Assembly: GCA_900318345.1 (NCBI GenBank)
Contig: ONKD01000012.1
Coordinates: 1 to 64,000, forward strand
Direction of reading: 5' to 3'
DNA length: 64,000 bases
From: an uncultured Prevotellaceae bacterium
GTDB taxonomy: Bacteria > Bacteroidota > Bacteroidia > Bacteroidales > Muribaculaceae
The translations under genes and the position numbers were made by a program. The notes under the pieces were generated by a model. That model had not been told where the DNA came from and made no database searches. It saw only the letters and a program-made list of their open reading frames with translations. The first letter of the stretch is position 1. Every line of letters starts with the position of its first letter. Shown here piece after piece: positions 36,066-44,873 of this stretch.

Positions 36066-36593
36066 ATGGAGATATTACATCAATACTATTACCGCCGGGG
36101 GTTGGCGGCTACAAAGGCGGTATTCTTTACCATCCTGTCAGTGTTGTTTGTCGCTTTCGGGGTGTACAGTTTTGTGCATTGGGATCTGTCGTTCATGTTC
36201 CATGACTGGCATGGTTACGTGATACTTATTGTCTATGGCATAATGACGCTTGCTGTGATACTGTCGTCTATCGAATCGTTCAGGAAAGCCGCTAAAACAC
36301 GTCACGATATACCCGCATTTGCTGTCGGTGCTGACTTCTTTGTCTTCTACGGCACTGACGGCTCGGCAACAAAGGTACCCTTTGCTGACTGTGAACAGGT
36401 GAGGTTCAAGACTGTCTTGCGATATCGTATCCCCACGCTGAAGCTCATCGTGAAATATCATGAAAAGAAGGACCCTGAGACCACCCTTCGTTACGAGGTG
36501 GGGTTAAGCGAACTCAACCGACCAGTCAATGAGATTGACAAACAGCTGAAAAGCGTGTACCGGAAATACAAGAAATCGCTTCCCGACCAATAA
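36066..36593 (+). CDS. STM3941-like membrane protein
   Basis: 175 residues with two transmembrane helices near the N-terminus ('VFFTILSVLFVAFGVYSF' and 'YVILIVYGIMTLAVILSS'). The soluble C-terminal part has 'FAVGADFFVFYGTDGSATKV' and 'VPFADCEQVRF', the PH-like layout seen in the STM3941 family. Function is unknown; related PH-like membrane proteins sense or bind lipids or proteins at the inner membrane. It begins with its own promoter, divergent from hicAB. The 270 bp after it (36594-36863) hold nothing I can support. Confidence 0.65.
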   Translation: MEILHQYYYRRGLAATKAVFFTILSVLFVAFGVYSFVHWDLSFMFHDWHGYVILIVYGIMTLAVILSSIESFRKAAKTRHDIPAFAVGADFFVFYGTDGSATKVPFADCEQVRFKTVLRYRIPTLKLIVKYHEKKDPETTLRYEVGLSELNRPVNEIDKQLKSVYRKYKKSLPDQ

Positions 36594-36863
36594 CCCATTG
36601 GCCACATCAAATCGTAAAGACCAGCCCCTGCTGACCGAGAATGGACTTCAAACAACTGAAAAGTCTGATATTTCTGATGGCATCCGCGCACGGGGCATCG
36701 CTGACGTTCTCGATTACTCAAGCTTACTCAAGCTATCTAGTGAAGGTGGAATGATTTTTGCAGGGAATATAGTAGAGTAGTATAATAGAATAAAGGGTCG
36801 CGTGAAAGGATTTAAGAGGTTCTGACCTTCAGGCGACGGACTTAAGGACCTGGCAATCGTATT

Positions 36864-37547
36864 ATGGAACGAGAAGAAACATATATTCCTTACAAGGAAA
36901 GAACACCTAAGGAGTTGTGCCGGGACATCAGCATCAAGACCGAGAAGTTGTTTCTCAAGAAGGATAAGATTAGCCTGCTCTATTACACTGTGATTTTCTT
37001 AGTGCTTGTTGCCCTAGATTGGTTCGGCAAGACGTATGTGAATTTGTGGCTAGGGAGCATCGTAGTTTGGACCATTGTGGTGTGCGGCTTTGTAGTCTTT
37101 AGAATCAGTCGTCCAGAAGATGATGCAAAGTACAGCCTGGCTGTTTGGACTGGGGCTCTGCTAGTGCTTATGGTAGTGGAGTGGGACGAAAAGATATATG
37201 TGAATTGGAGGCTAGGGGCCATCGTGGTTGGGGCCTTTGTGTTGATGTACTTTGTGTCCTTCATAATCAATAAAAAATTGATTAGCGACATGAATCTTGC
37301 TGCCAGCCCCAAGCAGTATCTTCCATTTGCCCAAAGGTTGAGAAAGTGGGTCCAGATAAGAAATTTTCTTGGCATAACTCTTTTAATCTGGCTCCCTTAC
37401 CTCACCATATATTACCAAGTAGATGGTGTGTGGAAGCTTATTGAATGGCTTATTCTCTACGTGGTTGGAGTTTGTACCGAGCCGTCATGGATGGATAATG
37501 ATATTGGAGACGATTTGGAGGAATTGGAGTTCAGGCTCGAGGAATGA
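36864..37547 (+). CDS. hypothetical membrane protein with an internal duplication
   Basis: 227 residues, about five transmembrane helices. Two halves of the central region repeat each other: 'VALDWFGKTYVNLWLGSIVV' and 'MVVEWDEKIYVNWRLGAIVV', each preceded and followed by a hydrophobic helix. A short cytoplasmic N-terminus and an acidic C-terminal tail ('NDIGDDLEELEFRLEE') flank the membrane part. There is no recognised family or catalytic motif. It stands alone, followed by a strong terminator. The coding call rests on length, membrane character and codon use. Confidence 0.7.
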   Translation: MEREETYIPYKERTPKELCRDISIKTEKLFLKKDKISLLYYTVIFLVLVALDWFGKTYVNLWLGSIVVWTIVVCGFVVFRISRPEDDAKYSLAVWTGALLVLMVVEWDEKIYVNWRLGAIVVGAFVLMYFVSFIINKKLISDMNLAASPKQYLPFAQRLRKWVQIRNFLGITLLIWLPYLTIYYQVDGVWKLIEWLILYVVGVCTEPSWMDNDIGDDLEELEFRLEE

Positions 37548-37551
37548 ATTA

Positions 37552-37590
37552 AACACTTCTCCCGCACTCAAGCGGGAGAGGTGTTATTTT
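37552..37590 (+). terminator. hairpin terminator after the membrane protein gene
   Basis: AACACTTCTCCCGC (37552-37565) and GCGGGAGAGGTGTT (37572-37585), 13 of 14 pairs with one T-G wobble, loop of 6 nt, then ATTTTG. Confidence 0.8.
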
Positions 37591-37635
37591 GAAAATCTTT
37601 TGGTCAATTGAGCCACTAAATCTCGCTTCAATGGT

Positions 37636-39255
37636 TTAGTGGTAGAGGAAACGCTTGATGCTCATTTTGGGCGTTTTCTCAAATGGGGCGTTTACCATTT
37701 CCACCTTTGAGATCTTGCTGTAGGCCGGCAGGGACTTGTTGGCTGCATCGCGGATATTGCCCGGAATGGCAGCACGGGTCTCTTCGTCCATATCCTTAGG
37801 GAGGTCGGAATATACCAGGGCCACAATCTTGCCGTTGCGATCGACCACAAGGCACTCGTCAACATACTCGCAGTTGGACAGAACGGCCTCGACCTCTTCG
37901 GGGTAGATGTTTTGTCCCGAGGAGTTGAGGATCATCGACTTGATGCGGCCACGGATAAAGATGTTGCCGTCCTTGTCTATCACGCCGAGGTCACCCGTGC
38001 GGAACCATCCGTCCTCGGTGAAGGAGGCCTCGGTGGCTTCGGGGTTCTTGTAATAGCCGATGGTGAGGTTGCGGCCGCGCGCCTGGATCTCGCCCGGAAT
38101 GTTTTCGGGGTCTTCAGAGTCAATGCGTAGCTCATGGATCGGTTTTCCGCAAGAGCCCGGGACGAAGTCGGTCCACCATTCATATCCCAGCAAGGGGCAG
38201 GCTTCGGTCATGCCATAGCCCACGGTATAGGGCAGGCGGATTTTCTTGAAGCATTGCTCGGCATCGGGGTTGAGTGCCGCGCCGCCCATGATGAAGCATT
38301 GCACTTGTCCGCCGAATACACGCAGGATTGTTTTGCGTATGATTCGATAGACGATTAAATTCATGCCGGGAATGTTGAGCAGCTTTTTGCGCTTCTCCAT
38401 CGCGGGCTTGATGGAATTGGCATAGATCTTTTCCATCACCAGCGGTACCGTGACCACCATATAGGGCTTGATGTCCTGCATGGCCTTGAGTAGGGTAGTG
38501 GGCGATGGGGTCTTCCCAAGGAAATAGACCGTCACACCATCCACATTGGGGTGGATGAACTCGATGGCCAATCCGTACATGTGGGCAAGGGGCAACATCG
38601 AGACGATGGTTTGGCCAGGCGTATTCGGGAAATGGCTGTTGGCAAAGTCATCGGTATCGGACATGGCGTCATAGGTGAGCATCACGCCCTTGGGGTTACC
38701 GGTGGTGCCTGACGTGTAATTAATGATGGCCAAATCGTTGCCATTGTCGGTGTTAAAAGCGACATGCTCGGGCGACATGCCGTCGGGGTGTTGCTGGGCG
38801 AAAGCGTCCTCGCGTTGTTCCCAGGCCTGGGCAACGCCCTTGTCGCGGTGCCACAGCAGTTTGCCGTCCTTGACGTTGATGGCCGCCTTGAGGTTGGGCA
38901 TATCGTCGGGATTGAGTTTCGCCCAGATATCATCGTCGACGAAGAGCAGAACGCTGTCTGAATGGTTCGTCAGGTTGGAGACGTTGTCGGGATGAAAGTC
39001 GGCCAGCAGGGGCACGGCCACGCGCCCATTGACATTGACTCCCCAAAAAGTCATGGCCCAACGGGCTGAATTGCGCGCGCAGATGGCAATTTTATCGCCC
39101 TTGCCAATGCCGGTAGTCGAGAAAAAGATGCGGAACAGCTCAATGTTCTTAGCCAGATCGGCATAGGTAAAGTTGTCACCGCCGTAGTCACACAGGGCTT
39201 TCAGGTTCCAATGATTGCGGATAGTGTCCTCCAGATTCTTCAGATAATGCCTCAT
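37636..39255 (-). CDS. AMP-dependent acyl-CoA synthetase/ligase (long-chain fatty acid type)
   Basis: 539 residues, ANL superfamily. The P-loop-like motif 'INYTSGTTGNPKGVMLTYDA' is intact, followed by 'GGAALNPDAEQCFKKI', 'YTVGYGMTEACPLLGY' and the hinge 'DGWFRTGDLGVIDKDGNIFI'. The C-terminal lysine region reads 'FEKTPKMSIKRFLYH', which supplies the catalytic Lys. It activates a carboxylic acid to the acyl-AMP and then the CoA thioester; the similarity is to FadD-type enzymes, but the chain length is not predictable. It stands alone. Upstream (39256-39459) is an AT-rich spacer shared with the divergent CDF gene. Confidence 0.9.
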   Translation of the reverse strand: MRHYLKNLEDTIRNHWNLKALCDYGGDNFTYADLAKNIELFRIFFSTTGIGKGDKIAICARNSARWAMTFWGVNVNGRVAVPLLADFHPDNVSNLTNHSDSVLLFVDDDIWAKLNPDDMPNLKAAINVKDGKLLWHRDKGVAQAWEQREDAFAQQHPDGMSPEHVAFNTDNGNDLAIINYTSGTTGNPKGVMLTYDAMSDTDDFANSHFPNTPGQTIVSMLPLAHMYGLAIEFIHPNVDGVTVYFLGKTPSPTTLLKAMQDIKPYMVVTVPLVMEKIYANSIKPAMEKRKKLLNIPGMNLIVYRIIRKTILRVFGGQVQCFIMGGAALNPDAEQCFKKIRLPYTVGYGMTEACPLLGYEWWTDFVPGSCGKPIHELRIDSEDPENIPGEIQARGRNLTIGYYKNPEATEASFTEDGWFRTGDLGVIDKDGNIFIRGRIKSMILNSSGQNIYPEEVEAVLSNCEYVDECLVVDRNGKIVALVYSDLPKDMDEETRAAIPGNIRDAANKSLPAYSKISKVEMVNAPFEKTPKMSIKRFLYH

Positions 39256-39459
39256 AAAATCTTTATATTTTTAGTGATTAATCTACAGGGGAACTTATTA
39301 TGGGTACCAAAACGATAGTACTACTCATCGCAAAATTACAACTATTTTTTTAATTATTGCAATAACAGGAAAATACTTTGATTATCAGAACGGGAATTAT
39401 TGCGTATTTCAAAAACATTTTACAACTTTGCGGCTTTATTGCTGACATGAGGCACTAAG

Positions 39460-40359
39460 ATGAAACGAGAGAATGAAATATACAAGGTGACGCTTGTGGG
39501 CAGCGTGGGCAATGTCGTGCTGCTGACCTTCAAGTTCATTGCTGGCACGCTGGGCCACAGTTCGGCGATGATTGCCGACGCGGTTCACTCGTTGTCAGAT
39601 TTCCTCACCGACCTGATTGTGCTGGTGTTTGTGAAAATCAGCGCCAAGCCTCAGGATGAGTCCCACGACTATGGCCACGGCAAGTTTGAGACGTTTGCCT
39701 CGTTCTTTATCGGTTTGGCCCTCGTGGCTGCTGCGACAGGCATCATCGTGTCGGGCGTGTTGAAGTTTGTGGACTGGCTCGGAGGCTCCCAGCTTGAGGC
39801 ACCTGGCCGGTTGGCACTGTGGGCGGCCCTGTTGTCCATCGTGGTCAAGGAGGCGCTGTTCCGTTACACCATCCACCACGGCAAGTCGCTCGATTCCCAG
39901 GCCGTCATCGCCAACGCATGGCATCACCGCAGCGATGCCTTGTCCTCGATCGGGGCTGCCATCGGCATTGGCGGCGCTATCCTGTTGGGTGACCGCTGGA
40001 CCGTGCTGGACCCGTTGGCCTCGATTGTGGTGGGCCTGATGTTGGTCAAGGTGTCCATCGGGCTGCTTAAAAACAGTGTCGGCGAGTTGACCGAGAGCTC
40101 ACTGCCCGCCGAGACCGAGCAAGAGATCGAGGGCATCATCAATTCTTTCCCGGGCGTGTTTGAGCCGCACAACCTGCGCACCCGCCGCATCGGTAACCAC
40201 ATCGCCATCGAGACCCACGTGCGCATGGACGGTCGCTTGTCGTTGACCGAGGCCCATGAGCGCGCCACCGCCATTGAGCGTGAACTCAAGCAGCGCTTTG
40301 GCAGCGCCACCCATGTCACCATCCACATGGAGCCAAGAAAAGACAATAAATCATCATAA
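39460..40359 (+). CDS. cation diffusion facilitator (CDF) metal efflux transporter
   Basis: 299 residues. The CDF membrane domain has six helices with metal-site motif 'ADAVHSLSDFLTD' in helix 2 and 'AWHHRSDALSS' in helix 5 (HxxxD pattern, as in zinc-exporting members), with 'DYGHGKFETFAS' between. The C-terminal cytoplasmic ferredoxin-like domain ends 'HVTIHMEPRK'. It exports Zn2+, Fe2+ or a similar divalent ion in exchange for protons. The PhzF gene starts 7 bp after its stop, so they form an operon. Confidence 0.95.
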   Translation: MKRENEIYKVTLVGSVGNVVLLTFKFIAGTLGHSSAMIADAVHSLSDFLTDLIVLVFVKISAKPQDESHDYGHGKFETFASFFIGLALVAAATGIIVSGVLKFVDWLGGSQLEAPGRLALWAALLSIVVKEALFRYTIHHGKSLDSQAVIANAWHHRSDALSSIGAAIGIGGAILLGDRWTVLDPLASIVVGLMLVKVSIGLLKNSVGELTESSLPAETEQEIEGIINSFPGVFEPHNLRTRRIGNHIAIETHVRMDGRLSLTEAHERATAIERELKQRFGSATHVTIHMEPRKDNKSS

Positions 40360-40366
40360 TTGAGTC

Positions 40367-41218
40367 ATGAGGTTAAAATACTTTATCGTTGACGCCTTTA
40401 CGCGAGAGCCCTTCGGTGGCAATCCCGCTGGCGTGGTGCTTGTTGGGGACACATTCCCCAGCGAGCGGGTGATGCAGCAGGTTGCTGCCGAGTTGCGTTA
40501 TAGCGAGACCGCGTTTGTGCAGCGGCAGGCCGTTGACGAGTTCCACCTGCGCTACTTCACGCCGTGCAGCGAGGTGGACTTGTGCGGGCACGCGACGATT
40601 GCGACCTTTGGCATGCTGTGGCAACGTGGCCTGATCAGTGATGAACGGCCCATTGTCAATCACACGCTGGCAGGCGACCTCAAGGTGAGCATTGACCGCC
40701 AGGTGATGATGCAGATGGCAACCCCCACGGTGGTTGACAAGCGAGTTGACCCTGAGCGCCTGCACCGCATCATGGCTGGTGGATCGACGCTCCAGTGGCC
40801 TGACCTGCCCATCGAGGTGGTTTCTACCGGCTTGCCCGACATCATCATGCCCGTCAAGGACCTGGAGTCGCTCAACGCCTTGCAGCCTGACATGGCCGCC
40901 CTCTCAGCCTTGAGCGAGGAACTCGATGTGGTCGGGGTGCATGCCTTTGCCCTGGCCGATGACGGCTACACGGCCCATGTGCGCAACTTCGGGCCGCTCT
41001 ATGGCGTGCCCGAGGAGTCGGCTACCGGTACGGCCAATGCCGCGTTGACCCACTATCTGCAACGCCGTGGGCGCGTCACTGCCGGCGACGAGTGCCGCTT
41101 CATGCAGGGCGAGGCCATGCAGCGCCCCTCGGTGGTCGCTACCACCCTCCATGCCGATGGCAGCATCTGGGTTGGCGGTGATAGCGTTATCGTGGCCGAG
41201 GGCGACCTGCTGCTGTGA
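40367..41218 (+). CDS. PhzF-family isomerase/epimerase-like protein
   Basis: 283 residues. PhzF fold with 'FIVDAFTREPFGGNPAGVVL' at the N-terminus, the catalytic Glu in 'LRYSETAFVQR', 'CGHATIATFGML' and later 'ESATGTANAALTHYLQRR'. PhzF of Pseudomonas isomerises a phenazine precursor, but most family members are in organisms without phenazines and their substrates are unknown; no phenazine genes are here. It follows the CDF gene at 7 bp, a pairing without obvious metabolic logic. Confidence 0.92.
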   Translation: MRLKYFIVDAFTREPFGGNPAGVVLVGDTFPSERVMQQVAAELRYSETAFVQRQAVDEFHLRYFTPCSEVDLCGHATIATFGMLWQRGLISDERPIVNHTLAGDLKVSIDRQVMMQMATPTVVDKRVDPERLHRIMAGGSTLQWPDLPIEVVSTGLPDIIMPVKDLESLNALQPDMAALSALSEELDVVGVHAFALADDGYTAHVRNFGPLYGVPEESATGTANAALTHYLQRRGRVTAGDECRFMQGEAMQRPSVVATTLHADGSIWVGGDSVIVAEGDLLL

Positions 41219-41258
41219 CCTCCATCTCGCCGCATAATAAAGAAATATCACCAAAAAC

Positions 41259-41289
41259 ATTGATGTTTCACCAAAAAGCTATATATTTG
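41259..41289 (+). promoter_or_regulatory. promoter of the DUF4923 gene
   Basis: ATTG (41259-41262), 19-bp spacer, TATATTTG (41282-41289), 41 bp before the ATG. Confidence 0.55.
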
Positions 41290-41330
41290 CCAATGATAAA
41301 CATGATTATAAACCAATAAGATATTGAACT

Positions 41331-42020
41331 ATGAAGAAAATTATTACTACAGTGCTGGCAGCATTGATGCTGCTCTGCTCAGGTTGTAACACAGACCTGC
41401 TGGGCGTGCTGGGCGGTGAATCAACAGGTAACGGCACAGGCCAGGGCGGCGGATTGGGTGATATCCTGGGCGGCGTGCTGGGCGGTGTGTTAGGCGGCTT
41501 GGGCGGTAACACGGTTGATGGCCTCTTGGGTCTGGTCATCGGTAGCGTGAAGATCAATGAGAGCGACCTGTATGGCGCGTGGTACTATACCGAGCCCGGT
41601 TGCGCCTTTACCAGCGAGAACCTGCTGGCCAAGGCTGGCGGTGCTGTTGCTGCCGAGACCTGCAAGGAGAAACTGTTGCCTGTTTACAACACGCTGGGCA
41701 TCAACTCCAATAACACCCAGCTCCAGTTCACCCAGGACCATCAGTTTTCCGCCAACTTCAGGGGTATCCCCTTGAGCGGCACCTATACCTATGACCCGAC
41801 CAACTCCACCATCAAGGTGAAAACGATGCTCTTCAGCTCCAACGTCTATGTGACCCGCACGACCCGCGGCCTGGCGTTCACCTTCGAGAGCAAGAACCTG
41901 CTCAAGGTCCTTCAGGCCATTGCTGCCGTGAGCGGTAACACCACCTTGCAGACGGTTGGCGACCTGAGCAAGCAGTTCGACGGTGTCCGTCTGGGCTTCG
42001 ACATGGCCCCGATGAACTAG
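41331..42020 (+). CDS. DUF4923-family lipoprotein
   Basis: 229 residues. The lipoprotein signal ends 'LLCSGCNTDLL' (Cys19), followed by a glycine-rich low-complexity segment ('GGVLGGVLGGLGG') and then the DUF4923 domain starting near 'DLYGAWYYTEPGCAFTSENL' and containing 'QLQFTQDHQFSANFRGIPLS' and 'GTYTYDP'. DUF4923 is a lipocalin-like beta-barrel-type family found almost only in Bacteroidales; function unknown. Own promoter and terminator. Confidence 0.88.
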   Translation: MKKIITTVLAALMLLCSGCNTDLLGVLGGESTGNGTGQGGGLGDILGGVLGGVLGGLGGNTVDGLLGLVIGSVKINESDLYGAWYYTEPGCAFTSENLLAKAGGAVAAETCKEKLLPVYNTLGINSNNTQLQFTQDHQFSANFRGIPLSGTYTYDPTNSTIKVKTMLFSSNVYVTRTTRGLAFTFESKNLLKVLQAIAAVSGNTTLQTVGDLSKQFDGVRLGFDMAPMN

Positions 42021-42075
42021 TCTTTTGGGCTCATCACGGTTTGGCCAAGCGTCTTTCGGGACTCATTTATCTAAC

Positions 42076-42118
42076 AATCCCCTGCCGCAATCACCGCGGT
42101 AGGGGATTCTTCTTTATG
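42076..42118 (+). terminator. terminator of the DUF4923 gene
   Basis: AATCCCCTGCCGC (42076-42088) and GCGGTAGGGGATT (42096-42108), 12 of 13 pairs, loop of 7 nt, then CTTCTTTATG. Confidence 0.75.
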
Positions 42119-42175
42119 ATGCTGATTTCTAGAGGTGAACCGTGTTCGTTTATGGCCCGCTGGGTAAAATAATCA

Positions 42176-42438
42176 GCGGCTTTGCGCCTTAGCGTGGGGT
42201 TGGGAGCGGCCACGCCAAGGCGAGGCCCTACAGAGCGGATGCCCCTAAAGCCTAACACCTGCCCGCCCTGCGAGCAATCCCCTTTTTTTACATTAATTAC
42301 CATGAATTATCCATTAATTAATGATCAATTCACGGCAATTCACGTGAAAAATAGTTTAAACACGACCTTTGCGGCTTTGCGCCTTAGCGTGGGGTTGGGA
42401 GCGGCCACGCCAAGGCGAGGCCCTACAGAGCGGATGCC
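42176..42438. repeat. pair of identical 68-bp REP-like palindromic units
   Basis: The 68 bases at 42176-42243 recur exactly at 42371-42438. Within each is an imperfect palindrome (first copy arms 42186-42197 and 42210-42221, GCCTTAGCGTGG / CCACGCCAAGGC, 11 of 12 pairs, 12-nt loop). Both copies are followed by short 7-base-spaced runs of the type CCTAAAG/CCTAACG. The remainder of 42021-42571 holds a terminator and a promoter and no gene. Frames crossing it (e.g. 42182-42445) translate the repeat itself and look spurious. Confidence 0.9.
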
Positions 42439-42530
42439 TCCCTAACGCCTAAAACCTGACGCCTCTAACCTTTTTAGTTGATGGAAACCATTAATTTGTT
42501 GAATTTTGCATGATATAAAACCATAATAGG

Positions 42531-42560
42531 CTTGAGATTACATTTAATTGACTATATTTG
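42531..42560 (+). promoter_or_regulatory. promoter of the VTC-DUF4956 operon
   Basis: CTTG (42531-42534), 18-bp spacer, TATATTTG (42553-42560). The first ATG is at 42572, so the mRNA leader would be only a few bases long. Confidence 0.6.
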
Positions 42561-42571
42561 CGCTGATTTTC

Positions 42572-43357
42572 ATGGAGAGTATCATCACATCGTTTCAGCC
42601 TATATCCCTTGATGAGATGAGTGGCATTAAACTGATGAACCGCACTGACACCAAGTTTGTCACGACGGTTGATCGGCTAAAACTGCTGTTGATGCTAGCC
42701 AAGGACGATTACCGCATCCAGGAGAATGAGGGCATTCGCAATGCCAATTATTACACGGCCTATTTTGACACGCCCGACAACAACATGTACATCGTGCACC
42801 AGAACGGGCACGCCGGGCGCCAGAAGCTGCGCATCCGCTCCTATGTGGACTCGGGTCTCAACTTCTTGGAGGTCAAGACCAAGAACAACCATGGCCGCAC
42901 CAAGAAAAAGCGTGTCGATATGGTGGGATTTGACCCTTTGCACCCCGACCATGACATCAGGTTCCAGCGCCAGGATGAGCAATACAGGGCCTATGACGCG
43001 TTCCTGCGCAAGCATCTGCGCTACGACCCGACCATCCTGACCGAGCACATGGAGAACCATTTTCACCGCATCACGCTGGTCAACAAGGCCAAGACCGAGC
43101 GCTTGACCATCGACACCGACCTGTGTTTCCACAACCTGGTCACGGGCAGGGATGCCGACCTGACGGGGCTGGCCATCATCGAGCTGAAGCGTGACGGCCT
43201 GCAGCCGTCGCCAGTGCTGGGGATGCTGCGCGAGCTGCGCATCAAGCCCAGCGGTTTCAGCAAGTACTGCATGGGGTCGGCCTTGACCAATCCCTCGTTG
43301 AAACGCAATAACTTCAAGGAGCGCCTCCACATGATTGAGCGCATGTTGAACCAATAA
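42572..43357 (+). CDS. VTC-domain polyphosphate polymerase-like protein
   Basis: 261 residues from ATG 42572 ('MESIITSFQP'). The in-frame TTG at 42548 lies inside the promoter. All the VTC landmarks are present: 'KLMNRTDTKFVTT' near the start, the basic 'RQKLRIRSYV', 'FLEVKTKNNHGRTKKKRV', 'ERLTIDTDLCF', 'AIIELKRDG' and the closing 'SGFSKYCMGS'. In yeast Vtc4 the corresponding Arg/Lys/Glu residues line a tunnel that polymerises ATP gamma-phosphate into polyphosphate. It lacks the SPX regulatory and membrane domains. First gene of a five-gene operon; DUF4956 is the usual bacterial neighbour. Confidence 0.9.
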   Translation: MESIITSFQPISLDEMSGIKLMNRTDTKFVTTVDRLKLLLMLAKDDYRIQENEGIRNANYYTAYFDTPDNNMYIVHQNGHAGRQKLRIRSYVDSGLNFLEVKTKNNHGRTKKKRVDMVGFDPLHPDHDIRFQRQDEQYRAYDAFLRKHLRYDPTILTEHMENHFHRITLVNKAKTERLTIDTDLCFHNLVTGRDADLTGLAIIELKRDGLQPSPVLGMLRELRIKPSGFSKYCMGSALTNPSLKRNNFKERLHMIERMLNQ

Positions 43358-43408
43358 AACACAGGATACATTTCACGATTATTAACTACCAAAAAAGAGA
43401 TTGATATT

Positions 43409-44149
43409 ATGTTTCTTCTACAGGATTTAACAGGATTGGAAGACGGGGCTGCCGATGTCGTGCATGAGGCCGTCTCCAAGGGGATGAACTTCAGGTGGAT
43501 TGATGAAGCTGGCGTCATGGAGATGTTGATTCGTTTCGGTTTCTTCATGCTGGTGCTGTGGTTCATCGTGCACTTCCTCTATTACCGCAAGACACATCGC
43601 CGCGACTATTTCTTCACGCTCGTGTTGCTGAGTGTGAGCATTTTCTTCCTGATATATCTGCTGGGCAGTGTGAAGGTGAAGATCGGCTTTGCCTTGGGTC
43701 TGTTCGCCATCTTCGGCGTGCTCAGGTACCGCACCGAGACGATTCCCGTGCGCGAGATGTCCTATATGTTTGGCGTAATCAGCCTCTCGGTGATCAATGC
43801 CCTGGCCGACTCGCTCAGCTTTGTCGAACTGCTGATTCCCAACCTGGCGATAGCGTTGCTCATCTGGATGTTTGAGACTTTTGTACTGCGCAAGAACCTG
43901 GCCAGCAAGCTCATCCTGTATGATCGCATCGAGCTGATTACACCCGAGCGCCGCGAAGATCTGCTTGAGGATTTGGCCAAGCGGACGGGCTTGAACATCA
44001 CCAAGTTGAGCATTGGTTCGGTGGATTTCCTCAAGGACAGTGCAATCATCAAGATAGAGTATGAAAATAACGGTATCGCCGACAAACAAATCAGTGATAC
44101 GTTAAAAATCCATAGAGACGAATGGCAAGATGTAAAAGAAAACGGCTGA
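43409..44149 (+). CDS. DUF4956 integral membrane protein
   Basis: 246 residues with about four to five transmembrane helices ('MLIRFGFFMLVLWFIVHFLY', 'YFFTLVLLSVSIFFLIYLLG', 'IGFALGLFAIFG' and others) and a cytoplasmic C-terminal domain. The central 'FGVLRYRTETIPVREMSYMF' is the hallmark of DUF4956. The family typically sits beside VTC-domain genes and in other bacteria beside CotH-type kinases; its role may be to move or use the product of the VTC enzyme. It starts 51 bp after the VTC gene and its end overlaps the next gene by 28 bp. Confidence 0.9.
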   Translation: MFLLQDLTGLEDGAADVVHEAVSKGMNFRWIDEAGVMEMLIRFGFFMLVLWFIVHFLYYRKTHRRDYFFTLVLLSVSIFFLIYLLGSVKVKIGFALGLFAIFGVLRYRTETIPVREMSYMFGVISLSVINALADSLSFVELLIPNLAIALLIWMFETFVLRKNLASKLILYDRIELITPERREDLLEDLAKRTGLNITKLSIGSVDFLKDSAIIKIEYENNGIADKQISDTLKIHRDEWQDVKENG

Positions 44150-44871
44150 TTCTGCTGCTGCTCTTGTTCACGGCCTTGATGCCGACGGGGCTGCAGGCTG
44201 ATGACTCAGGCTTGATTTTGTCGGCCGAGGCGTCGCGCAAGATGCGTAAGGGCCTGAACGTGAGCATAGAAGCCGAATTCCGCTCTCGCAATGATTTCCG
44301 CACTGCCGAGCGAGTGAGTCTAGGGGCATCGGTCAGCTATAAACTGTTGCCGTGGCTCAAGGCCAGCGGTGGCTATAACCTGCTCTTCGATAACAACCGA
44401 GAGGAAATCACTTATAATGACGACATGAGTTACAACAACTGGCGACCCAGCTATTGGGGCGTGCGTCACCGCTTTAACGTGTCGCTCACGGCCAGTTACA
44501 AGGTGCGCCGCGTGGAGTTCAGCCTGCGCGAGCGCTGGCAGTACACCTATCGACCCGAGAAGATGATCGACAACTTCGACTTTGACGAGGGTGAATGGGA
44601 AGACCATAAGGTGCGCGGCAAGGGCAAGAATGTGTTGCGCAGCCGCTTACAGGCCGAGTGGGACATACCGCGCTGCAAGTTTGACCCATTTGCCAGTGTT
44701 GAGTTCCATCAGTCCAAGTACCTCGACAAGACGCGTTTCATCGTGGGTGTGGGTCACACCATCAAGAAAACCCATGATTTCAAGCTTTATTACCGTTACC
44801 AGTTGACGGGCAGTCACAGTAGCGACCCCAATATCCACATGCTGGGTTTGGGCTACACTTACAAGTTCTAG
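44122..44871 (+). CDS. DUF2490 outer-membrane beta-barrel protein
   Basis: 249 residues. A basic start and hydrophobic signal end in 'LMPTGLQADDSG'. The mature protein is an up-and-down beta-barrel: 'KGLNVSIEAEFRSRNDF', 'RVSLGASVSYKLLPWLKASG', 'VEFSLRERWQYTYR', ending with 'HMLGLGYTYKF', whose C-terminal Phe is the standard outer-membrane insertion signal. DUF2490 proteins have unknown function. Overlapping the DUF4956 gene by 28 bp and followed 2 bp later by the next gene, it is translationally coupled in the operon. It could be a pore or anchor for surface material. Confidence 0.85.
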   Translation: MARCKRKRLILLLLLFTALMPTGLQADDSGLILSAEASRKMRKGLNVSIEAEFRSRNDFRTAERVSLGASVSYKLLPWLKASGGYNLLFDNNREEITYNDDMSYNNWRPSYWGVRHRFNVSLTASYKVRRVEFSLRERWQYTYRPEKMIDNFDFDEGEWEDHKVRGKGKNVLRSRLQAEWDIPRCKFDPFASVEFHQSKYLDKTRFIVGVGHTIKKTHDFKLYYRYQLTGSHSSDPNIHMLGLGYTYKF

Positions 44872-44873
44872 CA

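Noticed and set aside
36598-36780. 60-codon frame between the two small membrane protein genes
   Set aside because: It begins at a TTG a few bases after the previous stop, has no promoter or motif, and overlaps nothing that supports coding.
42182-42445. 87-codon frame in the 68-bp repeat region
   Set aside because: It translates the same nucleotide repeat twice; codon use and context are non-coding.
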